The position numbers were made by a program, and so were the translations under genes. A model generated the notes under the pieces. That model saw only the letters and a list, made by a program, of their open reading frames with translations, was not told the origin of the DNA and made no database searches. 64,000 nucleotides of DNA from Brevundimonas sp. MYb52 (GTDB taxonomy: Bacteria; Pseudomonadota; Alphaproteobacteria; Caulobacterales; Caulobacteraceae), in the NCBI RefSeq assembly GCF_002979535.1, contig NZ_PCPB01000015.1:1-64000 (forward strand). Direction: 5' to 3'. Within the stretch, counting starts at the first letter, position 1, and every line of letters starts with the position of its first letter. Below are positions 27,339 through 36,225 of this stretch, piece by piece.

Positions 27339-29222
27339 ATGGCTGGCGGCGAAGCTCTGCAGACGACGGAATTCACGACGGTTTCTTCGCCGCCGCCTGA
27401 AGGCAAACCGCATCTGAAAGTGGTCTCCGGCCTGACCCTGGATCGCTCGCGCGACGCCGTGCTGACCGACTTCGGCAAGAAGACCCTGGAAGACCGCTAC
27501 CTGCTGCCGGGCGAGAGCTATCAGGACATGTTCGCCCGCGTCTCGACGGCCTATGCCGACGACGCTGAGCACGCCCAGCGCATCTACGACTACATGTCCA
27601 AGCTGTGGTTCATGCCCGCCACGCCGGTCCTGTCGAACGGGGGCGCCGATCGCGGCCTGCCGATCAGCTGCTTCCTGAACGCCGTGGGCGACAGCCTGGA
27701 CGGCATCCAGAACGTCTGGAACGAGAACGTCGCCCTGGCCTCGAACGGCGGCGGCATCGGCACCTACTGGGGCGGCGTCCGCTCCATCGGCGAGAAGGTC
27801 AAGGGCGCGGGCCAGACCAGCGGCATCATCCCCTTCATCCGCGTGATGGATTCGATGACCCTGGCGATCTCGCAAGGGTCGCTGCGTCGCGGCTCGGCCG
27901 CCGTCTATCTGGACATCCACCACCCCGAGATCGAGGAGTTCCTCGAGATCCGCAAACCCTCCGGCGACTTCAACCGCAAGTCGCTGAACCTGCACCATGG
28001 CCTCAACATCACCGACGAGTTCATGGAGGCGGTGAAGACTGGCTCCAGCTTCGACCTGAAGTCGCCCAAGGACGGCGCGGTCATGAAGACCGTCGACGCC
28101 CGCGCCCTGTGGACCAAGATCCTCGACATCCGCATGCAGACGGGCGAGCCCTATCTGATCTTCTCGGACACGGTGAACCGCCAGATGGCGCCGCACCAGC
28201 GCGACCTGGGCCTGAAGGTCAAGCAATCGAACCTGTGCGCCGAGATCATGCTGCACACCGGCCGCGACCACCTGGGCGTGGACCGCACCGCCGTCTGCTG
28301 CCTGTCGTCGGTCAACGCCGAGACCTTCTTGGAATGGCGCGAAGAGCCCAAGTTCATCGAAGACATCATGCGCTTCTTGGACAATGTCCTGGAGGACTTC
28401 ATCCAGCGCGCCCCATCCTCCATGGCCGCCGCCGTCTATTCAGCCAAGCGCGAGCGCTCGGTCGGCCTGGGCCTGATGGGCTTCCACTCCTTCCTGCAGG
28501 GTCAGGGCGTGGCCTTTGAATCGGCCATGGCCAAGTCGTGGAACATGCGCCTGTTCAAGCACCTGCGCCGCGAAGCCGACAAGGCCAGCCGCACGCTGGC
28601 CGAAGAAAAGGGCGCCTGCCTGGACGCCGCCGACCAGGGCGTGATGGAGCGCTTCAGCCACAAGCTGGCCATCGCCCCGACCGCATCGATCTCGATCATC
28701 TGCGGCGGCACCTCGGCGGGCATCGAGCCGATCCCGGCCAACATCTATACGCACAAGACCCTGTCGGGCTCGTTCGCGGTCAAGAACCCCTACCTGCAGA
28801 AACTGCTGGGCGAGAAGGGCATCGACACCGAGGCTGTGTGGAACTCGATCCTCGAACACGAGGGCTCGGTCCAGCACCTGGATGCGCTGTCCGACGACGA
28901 GAAAGGGATCTTCAAGACCGCCTTCGAGCTGGACCAGCGCTGGGTGGTCGAACTGGCCGCCGACCGCGCGCCGGAAATCTGCCAAGCCCAGTCGCTGAAC
29001 CTCTTCATCCCCGGCGACGTCAACAAGTGGGACCTGCACATGCTGCACTGGTCCGCCTGGGAACGCGGCGTGAAGTCGCTCTATTATCTGCGCTCCAAGT
29101 CGGTGCAGCGCGCCGCCTTCGCCGGCGCCGAGGACAAGGCCGAGGCCGAGGTCGATCCGAACCAGCCGGACCTCTTCTCCGCTGCCCCCACCGACTACGA
29201 TGAGTGCCTGGCCTGCCAGTAG
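27339..29222 (+). CDS. nrdA: Class I ribonucleotide reductase alpha subunit
   Basis: The 627-aa catalytic subunit reduces ribonucleoside diphosphates. It contains redox cysteine PISCFLNAVGD, the catalytic loop SNLCAEIM (Asn-Cys-Glu), CCLSSVNAETF (second redox cysteine region), MGFHSFLQGQG, PTASISIICG and a C-terminal CxxC (DECLACQ) that relays electrons from thioredoxin or glutaredoxin. There is no N-terminal ATP-cone, so dATP overall-activity inhibition through that domain is absent. An AAGGA site precedes ATG 27339. A strong terminator follows. Regulatory sites upstream (NrdR-like, DnaA-like, GANTC) are listed separately. Confidence 0.96.
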   Translation: MAGGEALQTTEFTTVSSPPPEGKPHLKVVSGLTLDRSRDAVLTDFGKKTLEDRYLLPGESYQDMFARVSTAYADDAEHAQRIYDYMSKLWFMPATPVLSNGGADRGLPISCFLNAVGDSLDGIQNVWNENVALASNGGGIGTYWGGVRSIGEKVKGAGQTSGIIPFIRVMDSMTLAISQGSLRRGSAAVYLDIHHPEIEEFLEIRKPSGDFNRKSLNLHHGLNITDEFMEAVKTGSSFDLKSPKDGAVMKTVDARALWTKILDIRMQTGEPYLIFSDTVNRQMAPHQRDLGLKVKQSNLCAEIMLHTGRDHLGVDRTAVCCLSSVNAETFLEWREEPKFIEDIMRFLDNVLEDFIQRAPSSMAAAVYSAKRERSVGLGLMGFHSFLQGQGVAFESAMAKSWNMRLFKHLRREADKASRTLAEEKGACLDAADQGVMERFSHKLAIAPTASISIICGGTSAGIEPIPANIYTHKTLSGSFAVKNPYLQKLLGEKGIDTEAVWNSILEHEGSVQHLDALSDDEKGIFKTAFELDQRWVVELAADRAPEICQAQSLNLFIPGDVNKWDLHMLHWSAWERGVKSLYYLRSKSVQRAAFAGAEDKAEAEVDPNQPDLFSAAPTDYDECLACQ

Positions 29223-29254
29223 GACCGCTCCACCATCACAATCTGATGATCTCG

Positions 29255-29290
29255 CCGCCCGGAGGAACCGTCCTCCGGGCGGTTTCGTTT
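29255..29290 (+). terminator. Rho-independent terminator of nrdA
   Basis: A perfect 12-base stem, CCGCCCGGAGGA (29255-29266) and TCCTCCGGGCGG (29271-29282), closes an ACCG loop and is followed by TTTCGTTT. It lies 33 bases after the nrdA stop codon. Confidence 0.93.
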
Positions 29291-29382
29291 GAGCGGGACA
29301 GGATTGTGGCTTGAAAGAGGCCGTTGCAGTTCCCCCGCGTTAGTGCAGAGTGTGACTGTTAACGGCTTTGGGAGGGACCGTT

Positions 29383-30240
29383 GTGCGCGTAGAGGCTTGC
29401 CTCATTGGTGTTCTGATCGTCGTGGGCCTGCCCATGACGGCAAGCGCGCAGGCGATCGCTCCGTTCACCGGCTCCGTGGCCGCCAGGGGCGGCGAGGCGG
29501 TTCAGTTCGAGGACGCGGCCGCCCGACTGGACGCCGACATCGCCATGACCGCCGCGGACACGCCCTTCGGCGCGCCGCTCGCCTTGTCAGGATCGCCAGC
29601 CAGCCGCGAAGCCTTCGTCACCACCCGCAGCGAAGCCTGGTTCGCCGGCGACGGCTTCACCGACCGCCTGCGCGTCACCGCCAGGGGCGAGCCCCGCCGC
29701 GCCGACGGGGCGCCCGTGCCGCCGCGCGCGCTCGACGCCCGCACCTATGACGACGAAAGCTACGACGTCACCTATACGCGCGGCTGGGTCGCGGCTCAGG
29801 GCCGCACGGCCTCGGGCCTGGAAGTCTCGCTGACGCCCCACGCAGGCGTCGGCTTCGGCAGCGACGGCACGACGGCAGAGGCCGGCGCCACACTGAAGAT
29901 CGGCGAGGGTCTGGATCGCCTGGCGCCCGACGGCAACGAGGCCTTTGGCGAACGGGCGCGCTGGTATGTTTACGCCGCGGGGTCCAAGCGCGCCGTCGGC
30001 TATAACTTCGCCCGCACCCGCGACGGCGACTTCGCCCGTTCCGGGATGAGCCACGACGAGGGCGCCTTCCTGGGCGACGCCTCAATCGGCGTGGCTTATC
30101 GCCGGGGCGCGCTGCAGGGATCGGTCGGCGTCGTCTATCGCGAGATCGAGGCCAATGGCATCAAGGCCTATGGCGGAATCAACACCGACGTGTCGGAAGG
30201 CCTGGTGGCCTTCCAACTGACGATCCGCCCCCGCGAATAG
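29383..30240 (+). CDS. LpxR/DUF2219-like outer-membrane protein
   Basis: The 285-aa product has a signal peptide (LIGVLIVVGLPMTASAQA) and then a largely beta-stranded sequence. The C-terminal half (SDGTTAEAGATLKIGEGL, RWYVYAAGSKRAVGYNF, FLGDASIGVAYRRGALQG) resembles the barrel of the lipid A 3'-O-deacylase LpxR family. I could not place the LpxR catalytic residues with certainty in the N-terminal half, so enzymatic activity is unproven. The start is taken as GTG 29383, seven bases after a GGGAGG site. Located downstream of the nrdA terminator and convergent with ggt, it appears to be transcribed alone. It may simply be a diverged barrel protein. Confidence 0.6.
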   Translation: MRVEACLIGVLIVVGLPMTASAQAIAPFTGSVAARGGEAVQFEDAAARLDADIAMTAADTPFGAPLALSGSPASREAFVTTRSEAWFAGDGFTDRLRVTARGEPRRADGAPVPPRALDARTYDDESYDVTYTRGWVAAQGRTASGLEVSLTPHAGVGFGSDGTTAEAGATLKIGEGLDRLAPDGNEAFGERARWYVYAAGSKRAVGYNFARTRDGDFARSGMSHDEGAFLGDASIGVAYRRGALQGSVGVVYREIEANGIKAYGGINTDVSEGLVAFQLTIRPRE

Positions 30241-30243
30241 ATC

Positions 30244-32007
30244 CTACTGAGATCGGGCCACGCCCTCGCGGCGGCTGTCGGCTCCGCCGTCCCAACGGCC
30301 GTTGCGCCACAGGGCGCCATGCAGGCCCGAGTTCTCCGACGTATTGGGCCGCAGCACGATGCCCCGCGCCGCCATGCCTTCCTGCAGGGCCTCGCTGAAG
30401 CCCTCGGTGTCGGCGCCGAAGCCATCGCCCTTGGCCACGATATTGGGCAGGTCGAACGCTTCCTGCACCGGCAGCCCCCACCCCAGGGCCGCGATCAAGG
30501 CCTTGGCGTTATAGGCCAGGATGGACGAGCCGCCCGGCGAGCCCATGGCTCCAACCAGATGGCCCTCGCGATCCAGGACGATGACCGGCGACATCGACGA
30601 GCGCGGACGCTTGCCCGCCGCCACGGCGTTGGCCGCCGGCGTGCCGTCGGTCGCCGTCGGGACCAGCGAGAAGTCGGTCAGTTGGTTGTTGAGGAAGAAA
30701 CCGCCCGCCATCCGGCCCGAACCGAACAGGCTCTCGACCGTGGTGGTCATGCTGACCGCATCGCCCTTGGCGTCCACCACGACGAAGTGCGAGGTGCCGG
30801 CCGGTTCGCGCGTGGCGTCGGCGCCGACGCGCGCCGCCCCCGGCGGCGTCCCGAACGGGGCGGCCCCGCGCAGGGCCGGAGCCAGCTCAGCACGCTCTGC
30901 CACATAGGCCGGGTCCAGCAGACCGGCGACCGGCACGGAGACAAAGGCCGGATCGCCGAAATAGCGGTCGCGGTCGGCGTACATCAGCCGCTGCAACTGG
31001 GCGAAGGCGGCCCAGGCGGCAGGGCTCTGCGCGCCCTTGTCCAGATCCTGCGTCTGCTCGCCCATGGCCAGCAGTTGCAGGATCGACGCCCCGCTGGACG
31101 GCGGCGGCGGCACGCAGACGACATAGATCTTGTACGGCCCGCAGACGGCCTCGCGCACGATGGGCTGGTAGGCGGCGATGTCGGCGGTGGTCAGCCCGCC
31201 CGGACGCGGGCCCTCGGCCACGGCGGCGGCGATGGCCTCGGCCAGACGCCCGGTCTGCAGGCCCGCCGCGCCTTCGCGCGCCAGGGTTCGCACTGTCTCG
31301 GCATAGGCCGGGTTCTTCAGCACGTCTCCGGCGACATAGCGCGTGCCGTCCGTCTTGGTGAAATATTCGGTGGCCCAGCGGGTCTTGGCCTGGGGCGCAT
31401 TGCCGTTGATCATCCCGGCCAGACGCGGGCTGACGACAAAGCCGTCCTGCGCCAGCTTCTCGGCGTCGCCGAACAGCTCGGACCAAGGCAGCGCCCCGTG
31501 CTGCTTCTGCGCCAGGGCCAGCATGGGCACGGCGCCGGGCGCGCCGGTCGAATGGCCGCTCAGCACCGCATCCACAAAGGCCAGCGGCCGCCCGTTCTCG
31601 TAAAACAGCTCCGGCGTGGCCGAGGCCGGCGCCGTCTCGCGCCCGTCATAGACGGTGATGGCTTCGCTCTCGGCGTCGTAGACCATCATGAAGGCGCCGC
31701 CGCCCAGGCCCGAGGACTGCGGCTCGACCAGACCCAGGACCGCCTGGATGGCGACGGCGGCGTCCACCGCCGACCCGCCGCGCGCCAGAACCTTCATCCC
31801 CGCCTCGACTGCCAGCGGATTGGCCGCCGACACGAAGGGGCCGCGCGCAGGCGCTTCAGCCGTCGTCGCGACCGATTCCACCGCCGTCGTCCCGGCGCTC
31901 CGCGTCGTGGCGCATCCCGCCAACATAAATGCGCCGACGGCCGCACTCGTCAGAATGAGCGAAATCTTGCGCCGACGGTTCGACGTGAGGTTGGAATAGG
32001 CGCGCAC
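30244..32007 (-). CDS. ggt: Gamma-glutamyltransferase (lipoprotein)
   Basis: The 587-aa precursor is an Ntn-hydrolase that cleaves gamma-glutamyl bonds, as in glutathione. The autocatalytic nucleophile is the Thr of EPAGTSHFVVVDAKGD; other motifs are LGLVEPQSSGLGGGAFMMVY, RPGGLTTADIAAYQP, KRPRSSMSPVIVLD and MGSPGGSSI. The N-terminus has a lipoprotein signal (LTSAAVGAFMLAGC), suggesting a membrane-tethered periplasmic enzyme. The start is GTG 32007, eight bases after GCAGGAG; the frame remains open further upstream through the antisense of a tRNA gene, which is not credible. It could supply cysteinyl-glycine or glutamate from external glutathione. Confidence 0.93.
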   Translation of the reverse strand: MRAYSNLTSNRRRKISLILTSAAVGAFMLAGCATTRSAGTTAVESVATTAEAPARGPFVSAANPLAVEAGMKVLARGGSAVDAAVAIQAVLGLVEPQSSGLGGGAFMMVYDAESEAITVYDGRETAPASATPELFYENGRPLAFVDAVLSGHSTGAPGAVPMLALAQKQHGALPWSELFGDAEKLAQDGFVVSPRLAGMINGNAPQAKTRWATEYFTKTDGTRYVAGDVLKNPAYAETVRTLAREGAAGLQTGRLAEAIAAAVAEGPRPGGLTTADIAAYQPIVREAVCGPYKIYVVCVPPPPSSGASILQLLAMGEQTQDLDKGAQSPAAWAAFAQLQRLMYADRDRYFGDPAFVSVPVAGLLDPAYVAERAELAPALRGAAPFGTPPGAARVGADATREPAGTSHFVVVDAKGDAVSMTTTVESLFGSGRMAGGFFLNNQLTDFSLVPTATDGTPAANAVAAGKRPRSSMSPVIVLDREGHLVGAMGSPGGSSILAYNAKALIAALGWGLPVQEAFDLPNIVAKGDGFGADTEGFSEALQEGMAARGIVLRPNTSENSGLHGALWRNGRWDGGADSRREGVARSQ

Positions 32008-32159
32008 GAACAGACTCCTGCGGGGTTCGGAGAGAGGTTCATGCCTAGTGAACCAGGCCCTCGACGCCAAGCCTGCATTTTCTATCGGCATTTTCAGAAA
32101 AGCCGCTTGCCAGCCCCGGCCCCGCCCGCTAGATAGCCGCCCTGCCCGCAAGGCAGTGC

Positions 32160-32236
32160 GCACCCGTAGCTCAGCTGGATAGAGCACCAGACTACGAATC
32201 TGGGGGTCAGGAGTTCGAATCTCTTCGGGTGCGCCA
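32160..32236 (+). tRNA. tRNA-Arg (anticodon ACG)
   Basis: This 77-base cloverleaf has acceptor arms GCACCCG and CGGGTGC, D-stem GCTC/GAGC, and anticodon stem CCAGA/TCTGG with loop CTACGAA. The T-arm is GGAGTTCGAATCTC-like, and the terminal CCA is encoded. ACG, after conversion to inosine, reads CGU, CGC and CGA codons. It is close in sequence to tRNA-Arg(CCG) at 55447-55523. Confidence 0.97.
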
Positions 32237-32434
32237 TCTTGCTTCCTCGACATTCATAGCCCGTTAGCGCCGTTTCGGACTGGCGTCTTGCGTCGACTGT
32301 CGCGACACGTCCCAGTTCCGTCTCTTGCGACTTGAGCGCGCGCTAAGCCTTGGTGTCCATTTAAGCATGAGCGTTCAGCACCGCTTAACGGAGATCAACC
32401 TATAGTTGTCACCTCAAAGAGGTGAGGCCGAACC

Positions 32435-32857
32435 ATGAGGCGCTGCTTTTCTCTTCTGCCGTCAGGCCGCGACCGACGTGGCGTCGCCGCCATCGAGTTC
32501 GCCATGGTGGCCCCATTCCTGCTTCTCATGATGTTCGGCCTGGTGGTCTACGGCGGCTGGTTCTGGATGGCGCACTCCGTCCAGTCCCTGGCTTCGGAAG
32601 GCGCCAGGGCAGCCATCGCCGGACTGGACCCCGCCGAACGCGAAACCCTGGCGCGCGGCTTCATCGACGCCCAGGTCGGCGATCTCGGCCTGCAGGCGAA
32701 ACGCGCCTCGGTCCAGGTCGAAAGCACGGCAGGGGTCATCCGTGTCAACGTCGCCTACGACGTCAGCGACCACCCCCTGATGGCGCTGTCGGCCCTGGTG
32801 CCCTCGCCGCCGCGCGTGATCCGCCGAACCGCCGTCGTCCGCCTCGGGGGCTACTAG
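32435..32857 (+). CDS. TadE-like pilus-assembly protein
   Basis: The 140-aa protein has the TadE signature at the membrane boundary, RRGVAAIEFAMVAPFLLLMM: a prepilin-like charged start, a glutamate, then a long hydrophobic helix (about 17-40). The remainder is a small periplasmic domain. It is a pseudopilin-like component of Flp/Tad pili. The downstream gene, starting one base after its stop codon, is TadG-like, and the two should be translated together. No CpaA-F, TadA ATPase or Flp pilin gene is in the window, so the pair is separate from any main tad cluster. Confidence 0.85.
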   Translation: MRRCFSLLPSGRDRRGVAAIEFAMVAPFLLLMMFGLVVYGGWFWMAHSVQSLASEGARAAIAGLDPAERETLARGFIDAQVGDLGLQAKRASVQVESTAGVIRVNVAYDVSDHPLMALSALVPSPPRVIRRTAVVRLGGY

Positions 32858-32858
32858 G

Positions 32859-34499
32859 ATGACGCCCCACCCCCGGCTAGAGGACGAACGAGGCGGGGTC
32901 GCCGTGATGGCCGCCCTCTTTGGCGGCGTACTCTGCGTTCTGGCGGCCCTGGCCATAGACCTGGGCTCCATTTCGCTGAAGGCGCGCCAGGTTCAAGGTG
33001 CAGCCGACCTGTCCGCCATGGCCGCCGCCCGCGACCTGAGCCACGCCCAGGCCGCCGCTCAGGCTACAGCCTCAGCCAACCTGCCCGAGCTCCAGACGGT
33101 GAGCGTGACCAAAGGCGGCTATGTCGCTGATCCCCGCCTGGCTCCAAAAGACCGTTTCAGCGCCGCCGCCCCGGAGCCCAATGCCGCACGGGTCGAGATC
33201 GCGGCGACGGCGCCGCTCTTCTTCGGCCGCTGGATTCTGCAGCGCGATAGCCTGGTCGTTCGCAAGAGCGCGACCGCCGCCATTCCAGGGGGCCAGCCCC
33301 AGGCCATGTTCTCGATCGGCTCTCGCCTGGCCAGCCTGGACGGAGGCCTGGCCAACGCCCTGCTGTCAGGACTGCTGGGCGGTAAGGTCTCGCTGACCAT
33401 CATGGACTACCGCGCCCTGGCCGGAGCCCAGGTCAATCTGCTGCAGTTCTCGGACGCGTTGGCGACCGAGCTCGGCGTGACGGCGGGCGACTATGACGCC
33501 CTGTTGCAGCAGGAGGTGACGGCGGGACGGGCCCTCAAGGTGCTGGAAACCATCGCCGGCGCCGACTCGAAAAGCGCCCTTGGCAAGCTGACCCGTGTCC
33601 CGGTCGACGCCAAGCTGAAGCTGCAGGACCTGATCGGGGTCGAGGCGGATGCGAAACAGGGCCTGCGCGAGGCGCTGAACGCCGATGTCTCGGCTCTGGA
33701 CCTGATCATGGCCTCGCTGGAGACCGCCAGCGGCGACCGCCAGGTGGCCTTGGACCTGGGCGCCCGCGCCGGCCTGGCCGACCTCGACGTCATGCTGGCC
33801 ATCGGCGAGCGACCGAACCAGTCCCCGTGGCTGACCATTACCAGCAAGGGCGAGCCGATCATTCGCACCGCCCAGGCCCGCATCTACCTGAAGGCGACCA
33901 CCGCCCAGACCCTGGCCGGTCTGGCCCAGGTCAAGCTGCCCATCCTGATCGAAGCGGCGTCGTCCGAGGCGAAGCTGAGCCGCATCGACTGCGCCGGCGC
34001 CCCCGTCACGACCCTGTCCGTGCGCCCCGGCCTGGCCCGCGCGCGGATCGGGACTATCGACGAATCCAGACTGAAGAATTTCAAAGCGCCCCTGACGACA
34101 TCCCAGGCCACGCTCGTCTCCGCCCTGGCCGGGCTGGTGACGGTCAAGGCCAGGGCCGATGTCGACATCGCCGACACAGGTTGGAGCACCGTCGCCTTCA
34201 ACGCCCAGGACATCGCCGGTCAGAAGATCAAATCCGTCCAGTCGCGCGGCTTTGTGAACGGCCTGATCGTCAGCCTGATCCAGAACCTGGAGCCGGACGT
34301 CGAGATCGCCACGCTGGGCCTGGGCCTGGGCGACCTGGTCAAGTCACTGGGACTCTTGCTGACCCCGCTGGGGCCGGTTCTGGACAGCGTGATTCAGCCC
34401 CTGCTCGACCTGCTGGGCCTAAAACTGGGCGAGGCCGACGTGCGCGTACACGGCGTCCAGTGCCCGACCCAGGGCCGAACGCCGGTGCTGGTGGGATAG
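32859..34499 (+). CDS. TadG-like protein with large periplasmic passenger
   Basis: The 546-aa protein begins with the TadG-type module (ERGGVAVMAALFGGVLCVLA, then LAIDLGSISLKARQVQGAAD, about 10-50). It continues into a long predicted periplasmic region of about 480 residues that I do not recognise. This region is rich in Leu, Ala and Asp and has two likely helical segments (about 180-320). The final part has repeated Gly/Leu-rich stretches (ATLGLGLGDLVKSLGLLLTP). There are only two cysteines, both in the C-terminal half, that could pair. It partners with the adjacent TadE-like protein. A weak hairpin (GGGGCC-AA-GGCCCC) follows the stop, between it and the convergent M23 gene. Confidence 0.8.
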   Translation: MTPHPRLEDERGGVAVMAALFGGVLCVLAALAIDLGSISLKARQVQGAADLSAMAAARDLSHAQAAAQATASANLPELQTVSVTKGGYVADPRLAPKDRFSAAAPEPNAARVEIAATAPLFFGRWILQRDSLVVRKSATAAIPGGQPQAMFSIGSRLASLDGGLANALLSGLLGGKVSLTIMDYRALAGAQVNLLQFSDALATELGVTAGDYDALLQQEVTAGRALKVLETIAGADSKSALGKLTRVPVDAKLKLQDLIGVEADAKQGLREALNADVSALDLIMASLETASGDRQVALDLGARAGLADLDVMLAIGERPNQSPWLTITSKGEPIIRTAQARIYLKATTAQTLAGLAQVKLPILIEAASSEAKLSRIDCAGAPVTTLSVRPGLARARIGTIDESRLKNFKAPLTTSQATLVSALAGLVTVKARADVDIADTGWSTVAFNAQDIAGQKIKSVQSRGFVNGLIVSLIQNLEPDVEIATLGLGLGDLVKSLGLLLTPLGPVLDSVIQPLLDLLGLKLGEADVRVHGVQCPTQGRTPVLVG

Positions 34500-34537
34500 A
34501 GGCAGGGGCCAAGGCCCCATCCGTCAGTCTTGGGCCA

Positions 34538-35944
34538 TCAGCCTTCGACGGAACGCAGACCCGAGGCCGAAGCCTGTTGCACCACCGGGCGACGCTGGCC
34601 GCCGGCGGCGATGATGCGGTCGATACGGCTCTTTTCGGCACGGAAGGCGGCCAGATCGGCCCCGGCCAGAACCGTGCCTTCCTGCGTCTTGATGCCGGAC
34701 GGATTGATCCGTTGGCCGTTGCGCCAGATTTCATAGTGCAGGTGCGGACCGGTCGAGGCGCCGGTCGAGCCGACATAGGCCACGACCTGTCCCTGAGACA
34801 CGCGTTGACCGGCGCGAATGCCCGAACCGTAACGCGACAGATGGCCGTAGCCGCTTTCCAGACCGTTGGCGTGACGGATGCGCAGCCAGTTGCCATAGCC
34901 GCCCCAGCGACGGGCCTCGACCACCACGCCGTCGGCGGGCGCCACGACGGGCGTGCCGGTGGTGGCGGCGAAGTCCATGCCCTGGTGCATCTTGCGATAG
35001 CCCGAGATGGGGTGGGTGCGGACGCCGAAGTTCGAGCTGACGCGGCGGAAGCTGGTCAGCGGCGTGCGCATCATGGCGGTGCGCGTGTTCTTGCCGGTAG
35101 CGTCGAAATATTCCGCCGTCTTCGCGCCGGGGCGCTGATAACGGTAGAAGGCGTGCCCTTTGAGCTCGGCGTAGAGAAGGTCGCCGGTCTCTACGGTGCG
35201 GCCAGCCTCGGTCACCGAGCGGTCGAAGACCAGGGTGAACTCGTCCGAGGCGCGCACGTCGCGCTGCATGTCGAACTTGTGCGCAAACAGCTGGCTGGCG
35301 CGGCGGACGACTGCCGAGGTGGCGCCCAGTTCGCGAGCACTGGCCGAGAGCGAGCGCTGGACCTTGTCGTTGGCGACGACGGTTTCGTGCGTGACCTTTT
35401 CGTCAAGCGCACGCAGGCGCAGGGCGCCGTCGAAGCTGCGCGACACGGTCAATTGGCTGGCCGGGCCCGTGCGCATGGTCAGGCCGATCAGACGGGCGTC
35501 GCCCCGGCCGCCACGCGGCTTGGAGACGGCGGTCTCGAACTTCAGACCGGCGCGCATGTCCTTGAGGTCAAAGGCGCTGGCGATGGTCGCGGCGACGGCG
35601 CTGGCTTCTTCGGCGCCGATGCCCGTGCGACGCACGGCCTGCTCGAAGGTTTCACCGCGACGAATCTGGACCGGGATGGCCTCGGGGGCCGTCAGACCGG
35701 CCGGCGCGCCGGCGGCGGCGTAGGCCTGGGTCTCGAGATAGGCGATCTGTTCCGACGTCAGCGCCGGAACTTCCTCGGCGCGCACGGGTTCATAGGCTTG
35801 GCCCGCCACAAGGGCGATAGCCACAGCGGCAGCGGTCGTCAGGAGATGCGGCGCAAGCCGCATAGGCTGGCGGCGCGGATCGAACTGAGCCATCGGTCCC
35901 CGGCAATCGACGACGCCGTACTGGCGCCAAACCATTCGAATCAT
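34538..35944 (-). CDS. M23-family peptidoglycan endopeptidase
   Basis: The 468-aa protein has an N-terminal membrane or signal segment (APHLLTTAAAVAIALVAGQA, about 31-50) and an OapA/LysM-like region (IPVQIRRGETFEQAVRRTGI). The C-terminal M23 LytM domain has all zinc ligands: the H and D of HQGMDFAATTG and the HxH of GPHLHYEIW. It should cut peptide cross-links in the cell wall and resembles MepM/ShyA-type elongation hydrolases. Two starts are possible; 35944 is used, though an ATG 51 bases downstream (MAQFDPRRQ) is also plausible. The upstream 280 bases shared with ydbH contain no other gene. Confidence 0.9.
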   Translation of the reverse strand: MIRMVWRQYGVVDCRGPMAQFDPRRQPMRLAPHLLTTAAAVAIALVAGQAYEPVRAEEVPALTSEQIAYLETQAYAAAGAPAGLTAPEAIPVQIRRGETFEQAVRRTGIGAEEASAVAATIASAFDLKDMRAGLKFETAVSKPRGGRGDARLIGLTMRTGPASQLTVSRSFDGALRLRALDEKVTHETVVANDKVQRSLSASARELGATSAVVRRASQLFAHKFDMQRDVRASDEFTLVFDRSVTEAGRTVETGDLLYAELKGHAFYRYQRPGAKTAEYFDATGKNTRTAMMRTPLTSFRRVSSNFGVRTHPISGYRKMHQGMDFAATTGTPVVAPADGVVVEARRWGGYGNWLRIRHANGLESGYGHLSRYGSGIRAGQRVSQGQVVAYVGSTGASTGPHLHYEIWRNGQRINPSGIKTQEGTVLAGADLAAFRAEKSRIDRIIAAGGQRRPVVQQASASGLRSVEG

Positions 35945-36225
35945 GGATCGCGCCCCGGCAGCCCCGAAAACGCGAAGCGAGCGATATAGCCCGTCCGTCT
36001 CATCTTGGGAAGCGCGCAGGTTACAATTGGTTAACTTGGCCGGATGAACGTCAAGTATTCCACCGTTTTTCCTGAATCATCGGCGGACAACCGCCCTTTT
36101 CTGGCCTTGCTTGACTGAACAGTGACCGCCGCGCCACGCATCAGTGTTCAAACAGCAACGCCTGTCTTTGCAGCACGATCTGTGGCGTTGTTACGCCTCC
36201 TTTCGCCGACGGACCGCCGAGCGCC

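Noticed and set aside
32240..32260. tRNA-Arg(ACG) as an integration site for a genomic island
   Set aside because: Downstream genes (TadE/TadG-like) show no integrase, and no repeat of the tRNA 3' end was found nearby.
36017..36036. GTTACAATTGGTTAAC sequence upstream of the M23 gene, similar to a CtrA site
   Set aside because: The half-site spacing is off by one base (N6 for TTAC-TTAA) and one half is imperfect. It could be chance in an AT-richer patch.
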